A DNA stretch of 64,000 nucleotides, taken from assembly GCF_038039215.1 (NCBI RefSeq), contig NZ_JBBPCL010000001.1:1426001-1490000 (forward strand), read 5' to 3'. Positions within the stretch are counted from its first letter, which is position 1; each line of letters opens with the position of its first letter. The position numbers were made by a program, and so were the translations under genes. This DNA is from Pseudonocardia sp. T1-2H. GTDB taxonomy: Bacteria > Actinomycetota > Actinomycetes > Mycobacteriales > Pseudonocardiaceae. Shown in pieces: positions 59,462 to 64,000 of this stretch. Below the pieces are notes generated by a model, which was not told where the DNA came from, did no database searches, and worked only from the letters and a program-made list of their open reading frames with translations.

Positions 59462-59848
59462 ATGGCCGTGCTGCTGCGTGAGGCGATCGGTGGCAGCCTT
59501 CGGCGTGCCCGCACGCTGCGTCGTCGCACCCTGCGCGACGTGTCGCGCGCCGCCCGGGTGAGCCTGGGCTACCTCTCCGAGGTGGAACGCGGCCGCAAGG
59601 AGCCGTCCAGCGAGCTGCTCGCCTCGATCTGCGAGGCGCTGGACATCGCGCTGCCGGACCTGCTCGCCGAGGTCATCGACGACATGGCCCGCGACAGCGG
59701 CCTCGAGGTCGCCGGCGCCGGCCGGAGGGACACCCTCGTCCCGATCGGGCAGCGGCACGCGGACCTGCGCCTCGCCCCCGTCCGCAGCGGCCTCGCCGCA
59801 CCCGCGACGCCGACCGCACCGGTCGCGTCCGTCTCCGCCGCAGCCTGA
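59462..59848 (+). CDS. clgR: ClgR-like helix-turn-helix regulator
   Basis: The 128-residue regulator has the ClgR core: [20 protein letters not shown], then [31 protein letters not shown] (XRE helix-turn-helix) and [14 protein letters not shown], as in mycobacterial Rv2745c. ClgR activates Clp protease and, in mycobacteria, the psp genes under envelope stress. The ATG at 59462 follows GAGGAGGGG. The C-terminal 45 residues are divergent and Ala/Pro-rich. It sits between pgsA and pspA, each with its own likely promoter. Confidence 0.9.
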   Translation: MAVLLREAIGGSLRRARTLRRRTLRDVSRAARVSLGYLSEVERGRKEPSSELLASICEALDIALPDLLAEVIDDMARDSGLEVAGAGRRDTLVPIGQRHADLRLAPVRSGLAAPATPTAPVASVSAAA

Positions 59849-60172
59849 GGCCGATCACGGAGGCGCCCGCAACCTGTCCGTTTCGTCCCGTAATCCTGGA
59901 TCTTCCCGAGGTCGGCGCGGGTACCGGTAGCCTGGTCCCCGGGTCGCCCGGACGGCGGCCTCCGGACGATCCCCGATATCGTCGCCGTTCGGTGGCCGAT
60001 GTGCCCGTTCCGGTGCCACGATGGCCCCCGGGTGGCATCAGCACTCGCCACCTCGGTCGGGGCAGCGGTACAGAGGTTGTTCAGCGACGCCGGCTCGACC
60101 GCCGCGGGGGGACACTGCGGTGGAGCGGGATGCGGTGGTCGGAAGAGAACGCAGCGGAGGTAGGCGGAACAG
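59849..60172. other. clgR-pspA intergenic region
   Basis: This 324-base gap has no coding sequence I trust. I looked for a second ClgR box and for an ECF sigma (GGAAC/GTT) promoter ahead of pspA and found no match good enough to mark. A GGAGGTAGGCGGA ribosome-binding region precedes pspA. Confidence 0.5.
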
Positions 60173-60988
60173 ATGGCCAACGGTTTCACGAAGGCCTGGA
60201 AGTACCTGATGGCGCTGTTCTCGTCGAAGGTCGACGAGTACGCGGACCCCAAGGTGCAGATCCAGCAGGCCATCGAGGACGCGCAGCGCCAGCACCAGGC
60301 GCTGTCCCAGCAGGCCGCCGCGGTGATCGGCAACCAGCGGCAGCTCGAGATGAAGCTCAACCGGCAGCTCGGGGAGATCGAGAAGCTCCAGGCGTCGGCG
60401 CGCCAGGCGCTCGTCCTCGCGGACAAGGCCCGTGCCGAGGGTGACGAGGTGAAGGCCGGGCAGTACGAGCAGTCCGCCCAGGCGTTCGCCACCCAGCTCG
60501 TCACCGCCGAGCAGGGCGTCGAGGACCTCAAGACGCTGCACGACCAGTCGATCGGCGCCGCGGCGCAGGCGAAGCAGGCCGTGGAGCGCAACTCGATGAT
60601 GCTGCAGCAGAAGATCAGCGAGCGCACCAAGCTGCTCAGCCAGCTCGAGCAGGCCAAGATGCAGGAGCAGGCCGCGAACTCGCTGCGCCAGATGAGCGAG
60701 CTGGCCGCGCCCGGCAACACGCCGTCCCTCGAGGACGTCCGGGACAAGATCGAGAAGCGCTACGCGAACGCCCTCGGGTCCGCGGAGCTGGCCCAGAACT
60801 CGGTCCAGGGCCGCATGCTCGAGGTCCAGCAGTCCTCCACGGACATGGCGGGCGCCAGCCGCCTCGACCAGATCCGGGCGTCCCTGCACGGCACCCCGGT
60901 CGCGGGCGAGGTGACGGCCGAGAAGCCGACCACGCAGATCCCGGCCGCCCCGCAGAGCACCCCGCAGGGGCAGACCGGCACCGCCTGA
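60173..60988 (+). CDS. pspA: phage shock protein A (PspA/IM30)
   Basis: PspA coats and stabilises damaged membranes. The 271-residue protein is almost entirely alpha-helical: amphipathic N-terminus [20 protein letters not shown], then long coiled coil with [41 protein letters not shown] and [15 protein letters not shown]. The C-terminal 35 residues are Pro/Gln-rich, as in actinobacterial forms. The mycobacterial partners PspM and PspN are not present next to it; a terminator and a convergent gene follow. Confidence 0.94.
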   Translation: MANGFTKAWKYLMALFSSKVDEYADPKVQIQQAIEDAQRQHQALSQQAAAVIGNQRQLEMKLNRQLGEIEKLQASARQALVLADKARAEGDEVKAGQYEQSAQAFATQLVTAEQGVEDLKTLHDQSIGAAAQAKQAVERNSMMLQQKISERTKLLSQLEQAKMQEQAANSLRQMSELAAPGNTPSLEDVRDKIEKRYANALGSAELAQNSVQGRMLEVQQSSTDMAGASRLDQIRASLHGTPVAGEVTAEKPTTQIPAAPQSTPQGQTGTA

Positions 60989-61000
60989 TCGCACCGCGTC

Positions 61001-61035
61001 GAACGCCGCCCACCCGCACCGGGAGGGCGGCGTTC
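61001..61035 (+). terminator. pspA terminator
   Basis: GAACGCCGCCC (61001-61011) pairs perfectly with GGGCGGCGTTC (61025-61035) around a 13-base loop and is followed by GTCGTTTCC. It lies 13 bases after the pspA stop, between convergent genes. Confidence 0.75.
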
Positions 61036-61080
61036 GTCGTTTCCGCAGGTCATCGGGGGTCGTGCACGGAGAAGGCCGCT

Positions 61081-61899
61081 CTAGCGACGTTTCCCGCGCA
61101 CAGGGGACGGGCCGGGCTGGCAGCGCGGGCACCAGTAGGCGGGGCGAGCGTAGATCCCCGCGCCCTGGTCCGCGGTCCGGATCCGGGTGCGGCAGCGGCG
61201 GCACGGGCGGTTCCCCCGCTCGAACACCCAGTGCGCCTCGGCCGGGTGCAGGGAGCCGGTGGTCGTCTGCGACGGCCGGTCCGCGTTGGCCGCCAGCAGC
61301 TTCCGGGACAGCGCGATCACCCCGGGGAGGTCCGGGACGTCGCGCACGGGGGTCCACGGCGAGACGCCCAGCAGGAAGCAGACCTCGGTCTTGTAGAGGT
61401 TGCCGACGCCGGCCATCACCCGCTGCTCCAGCAGCACCAGGCCGAGCTCGTGGTCCCTGCGGGCGGTCATCCGGCGCAGCGCCTCGGCGGCGTGCTCCTC
61501 GCCCCAGGCGGGATCGAGCAGGTCCGGCCCCAGGTGTCCGACGAGCCGCGACTCGTCCTCCGTCGGGAGCAGTTCGAGGTCGTGCAGCGCGAACCCGACG
61601 GCGACCCGGTCCGGCACCTCGAGGACGGCCCGCGCCTCGTGTCGCGGGCGCTGCCACGCCATCCCCGGGCGGTAGAGGTGCCAGGCGCCGTCCATCCTGA
61701 AGTGGCTGTGCAGGCTGCGGCCGTCGTCGAGGCGGGTGAACAGGTGCTTGCCGACGGACGCGACGCCGGTGACCGTCCGGCCGGTGAGATCCTCGCCCGC
61801 GAGCCGGGGGTGCCGCAGCTCCCCGCGCAGCAGCGTGTGTCCGGCGAGCGCGGCGTGCAGGCGCTTGCCGGCGAGGTAGACGGTGTCGCCTTCGGGCAC
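61081..61899 (-). CDS. nei: endonuclease VIII-like DNA glycosylase (Fpg/Nei family)
   Basis: The 272-residue base-excision enzyme begins V/M-PEGDTVYLAGKRLH, so after Met removal Pro2 and Glu3 form the catalytic pair. Lys and helix-two-turn-helix residues follow (VGKHLFTRLDDG; VMAGVGNLYKTEVCFLLGVSPWTP). The C-terminal zinc finger is CRRCRTRIRTADQGAG and YWCPRC. It removes oxidised pyrimidines or purines and nicks the abasic site. The GTG start is fixed by the need for Pro at position 2. It converges with pspA. Confidence 0.92.
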   Translation of the reverse strand: MPEGDTVYLAGKRLHAALAGHTLLRGELRHPRLAGEDLTGRTVTGVASVGKHLFTRLDDGRSLHSHFRMDGAWHLYRPGMAWQRPRHEARAVLEVPDRVAVGFALHDLELLPTEDESRLVGHLGPDLLDPAWGEEHAAEALRRMTARRDHELGLVLLEQRVMAGVGNLYKTEVCFLLGVSPWTPVRDVPDLPGVIALSRKLLAANADRPSQTTTGSLHPAEAHWVFERGNRPCRRCRTRIRTADQGAGIYARPAYWCPRCQPGPSPVRGKRR

Positions 61900-62017
61900 G
61901 GCGTCGACGGTAGCGGCGCGGGACGCCGGGCGCCCGCGAGGACGACGGCGTCCCGGCCCGGGCTCCCCGGGCCCGGCAGCTGCTACCGTCGAGGACGAGA
62001 AGAGGGGGTGGGCCGCC

Positions 62018-62317
62018 GTGATCGCACGTGTCGGCACGTTCGTGCCCGCCGTCTTCCTGCTGCTCACGGGGTACGTGCTGGCCGCGGGGGAGCCCGCGGC
62101 CGTCGTCGGCGTCGTCGGCGCCGCGACCCTGTGGGCGCTGGGTCTGGCCCGCCGGGCGTCCACCGTCCTGCGTGTCACGTCCTCCCGCGGCCCGGCCGTG
62201 ACCCGGCGCAGCGGACACCGCCGCGCCGCCGGATCCCGGCTGCTGCGCCAGCTCGATCCGGACGCCGCGGGCCGCACCCGCGCCCGCGCGCCGTCGGGGC
62301 TCCTCCCGGCGGTGTAG
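62018..62317 (+). CDS. small membrane protein (DUF6412-like)
   Basis: A 99-residue protein with two hydrophobic segments (FVPAVFLLLTGYVLAAGEPA, VVGVVGAATLWALGLARRAS) and a basic C-terminal tail rich in Arg/Ser. This looks like the short protein often found before the second YidC-type insertase in actinomycetes; I believe that is DUF6412 but cannot confirm. A TACCGT at 61984-61989 and an AGAGGGGG ribosome-binding site precede the GTG. It may be co-transcribed with the insertase 106 bases later. Confidence 0.65.
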   Translation: MIARVGTFVPAVFLLLTGYVLAAGEPAAVVGVVGAATLWALGLARRASTVLRVTSSRGPAVTRRSGHRRAAGSRLLRQLDPDAAGRTRARAPSGLLPAV

Positions 62318-62422
62318 CTCCACCCTGCTCCACCGCCGGGATCTCGTGATCACATCCGAGGCCCGATCCGTCAGGAGCCCCCTCATGCCCGTGTCCCCTG
62401 CGCGCCCGTTCCGGGGTGCGCC

Positions 62423-63397
62423 GTGCTGAACGTCGTCTATTACCCCGTCTCCGCCGTCATGTGGTTCTGGCACCAGGTGTTCGGCCTGGTCCTGGGCCCG
62501 GGCAGCGGTGTCGCCTGGGCGCTGTCGGTGGTCTTCCTCGTGCTGACCCTGCGCGCGATCATGATCAGGCCGGTGCTGGCGCAGATGCGCTCGGCCCGCA
62601 CGATGCGGACGCTGGCGCCGCACCTGGCCGAGCTCAGGCGCAAGTACGGCACGGACCGGCAGAAACTCGCCGCGGAGACCCAGAAGCTGCACAAGGAGCA
62701 CGGCGTCTCGCCGCTCGGCGGCTGCCTGCCGCTGTTGCTGCAGCTGCCCGTCTTCATCGGTCTGCTGCACGTGCTGCGGTACTTCAACCGCCCCGGGCTG
62801 ACGTTCGAGCAGAACGCCGCCATCCCGAACTACGCCTTCTCACCGGACCTGGTCCGCTCGTTCCTCGAGGCCCGGCTGTTCGGGGCGCCGCTGTCCGCGT
62901 ACGTCGCGATGCCGCAGAACCTGCTGGACTCCTTCGGCGGCGCCGTCGTCGAGCGCTGGCACGTCTACGTCGTGGCGGTCCCGCTGATGGTGCTCGCGGC
63001 GGTCGCGACCCACTTCACCGCACGCTGGTCGGTGCGCCAGCAGCAGGCGGTGCCGGCCGCCGCCGACAACCCGCAGGCCGCGCAGATGGCCGGATTCATG
63101 AAGCTGACACCGTGGATCTTCCCGCTCGGCGCGATCATCGGTGGGCTGTTCTTCCAGTTCCCGATCGCGATCCTCGTGTACTGGCTGGCGAACAACGGCT
63201 GGACCTTCGCCCAGCAGCACCTGATCGGGAGGAAGCTGGACCGGGAGGCGGAACGGGCACCCGTGGTCGTCCCCGCCGCGCCGGCGGAGACGAGGGTGCG
63301 GGCGCCCAAGCCGGGGCAGAAGCCGCTGACCGCGAAACCTCGCAAGTCGGGCGGGAAACCGGTGGGCGACCGGCAGCCGGCGAAGCGGAGCGCCTAG
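62423..63397 (+). CDS. YidC/Oxa1 family membrane protein insertase
   Basis: A 324-residue Oxa1-type insertase: N-terminal helix YYPVSAVMWFWHQVFGLVLG, GVAWALSVVFLVLTLRAIMIRP, LRRKYGTDRQKLAAETQKLHKEHGVSPLGGCLPLLLQLPVF (the conserved cytosolic hairpin and helix 2) and a late helix pair ending FPIAILVYWLANNGWTFAQQ. It has no large periplasmic domain, unlike E. coli YidC. This copy lies outside the rpmH-rnpA region, so it is probably a second, accessory insertase. It ends with a basic tail. Confidence 0.92.
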   Translation: MLNVVYYPVSAVMWFWHQVFGLVLGPGSGVAWALSVVFLVLTLRAIMIRPVLAQMRSARTMRTLAPHLAELRRKYGTDRQKLAAETQKLHKEHGVSPLGGCLPLLLQLPVFIGLLHVLRYFNRPGLTFEQNAAIPNYAFSPDLVRSFLEARLFGAPLSAYVAMPQNLLDSFGGAVVERWHVYVVAVPLMVLAAVATHFTARWSVRQQQAVPAAADNPQAAQMAGFMKLTPWIFPLGAIIGGLFFQFPIAILVYWLANNGWTFAQQHLIGRKLDREAERAPVVVPAAPAETRVRAPKPGQKPLTAKPRKSGGKPVGDRQPAKRSA

Positions 63398-63400
63398 CCT
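63395..63400 (+). promoter_or_regulatory. -10 box overlapping the insertase stop codon
   Basis: TAGCCT at 63395-63400 starts with the TAG stop of the insertase gene and ends six bases before the lipoprotein GTG, giving a leaderless gene whose promoter is embedded in the upstream coding end. Confidence 0.45.
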
Positions 63401-63406
63401 CGACCC

Positions 63407-63865
63407 GTGCGAACCCGTCTGGTCCTCGTCGTTCCGGTGCTGCTGCTCGCCCTCGCCGGATGCGGGGAGTCGGCGGCGCCCGCGCGGCCCGCGGGACCGG
63501 GGGACGCGCACACGGAGCGCACCTCGTTGGCGGACCTGCAGACGAAGCTCGCCTCGATCGCCCAGGACGAGTGCGCGACCACGAAGAACCCGGCGGCGGT
63601 CTACCCCCGGTGCGGCCGGTTCGTCCGCGAGGTGCAGAACTCGACGCCGGCGGCCCGCGCGGACTCGAAAGGCCTCGCGATCGAGCCCGGGGTCCGCAGC
63701 GCCGCGGACGCCGTCGACGCCGCGGTGAGCCAGCTGGCGCGGGACCAGTGCACCACGCCCGTGGGCGCGGGGACTCCCGGACCGCCGCAGGCCTGCGGGC
63801 CCGATCTGGAGGCGCTGCAGGCGGCGGTGCGGGCGCTCGTCACGGCGGTCGGTCCCCCCGCGTGA
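63407..63865 (+). CDS. lipoprotein, function unknown
   Basis: The 152-residue protein has a clear lipoprotein signal, RTRLVLVVPVLLLALAGCGES (lipobox LAGC, lipid-modified Cys near residue 19). The mature part contains four cysteines (QDECATT, YPRCGRF, DQCTTP, QACGPD) that could form two disulfides, and an Ala-rich helical end. I recognise no family. It follows the insertase gene directly and has its own -10 box. Confidence 0.8.
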   Translation: MRTRLVLVVPVLLLALAGCGESAAPARPAGPGDAHTERTSLADLQTKLASIAQDECATTKNPAAVYPRCGRFVREVQNSTPAARADSKGLAIEPGVRSAADAVDAAVSQLARDQCTTPVGAGTPGPPQACGPDLEALQAAVRALVTAVGPPA

Positions 63866-64000
63866 GCGGAAGATGAGACCACGCTCACGTCCGCGGCGTT
63901 CGGCGTAGGCATGCCCGCCCGCAGCCGGGAGAACGTCGTTCCTGTCCGGTTCACCCGGTTCACGCCACCCCCTCAACGTGCGGAAACGCCCCTATCGGAC

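Overview
The window looks like chromosomal DNA of a high-GC actinobacterium, most probably a Pseudonocardia-type member of the Pseudonocardiaceae. This is inferred from the very high G+C content, frequent GTG starts, TANNNT -10 boxes placed directly in front of start codons (leaderless genes), an F420-type PPOX protein, ClgR-PspA, FprA, ArgA of the Rv2747 type, and the conserved rimP-nusA-ylxR-infB-rbfA-nrnA, truB-ribF-rpsO-pnp and dapB-thyX-dapA-rnj-ftsK order. I see no tRNA, rRNA, CRISPR array, transposase or prophage.

Layout. 0-13 kb: a RIO kinase remnant and yaaA; metY-metX behind a leaderless 24-codon leader peptide; an F420-type PPOX protein; proS; a broken intradiol-dioxygenase-like lipoprotein; fprA behind an iron box; a PknB-type kinase whose sensor domain is decayed; a membrane protein; and yjbQ and a class V aminotransferase fired from one symmetric divergent promoter. 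13-21 kb: ferritin-like pair, then rimP, nusA, ylxR, infB, DUF503, rbfA and nrnA (transcription, translation initiation and ribosome maturation). 21-27 kb: methyltransferase, MATE pump, and a dicarboxylate unit (DctA, CitA-type kinase, OmpR-type regulator). 27-35 kb: truB, ribF, a regulator, rpsO, pnp, M16 protease, DUF456 protein and dapB. 35-44 kb: accessory genes, a ribbon-helix-helix/DUF4097 pair, thyX, dapA and rnj.

44-51 kb is the most accessory-looking part: an IclR regulator, an aromatic-acid transporter, a VanA-like Rieske oxygenase, a 70-residue protein and a VanB-like reductase form a probable aromatic O-demethylation or hydroxylation operon, next to a DHA2 efflux pump. 51-64 kb: ftsK, a YceI protein, trmL, an AraC regulator, ankyrin protein and argA, rimO-pgsA-clgR-pspA (envelope stress), nei, a small membrane protein, a YidC-family insertase and a lipoprotein.

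Seven genes (methyltransferase, dctA, ribF, a YcaQ-like protein, a TIGR03085 protein, a DHA2 pump and ftsK) have reading frames broken at one point. Because ribF and ftsK are normally indispensable and each break is repaired by one or two bases, most are probably sequence errors. The RIO remnant, the dioxygenase N-terminus and the kinase sensor domain look more like true decay. The most interesting signals are regulatory: the metY leader peptide, the palindromic divergent leaderless promoter between yjbQ and the aminotransferase, the IdeR-like box at fprA and the paired operators at the ribbon-helix-helix gene.
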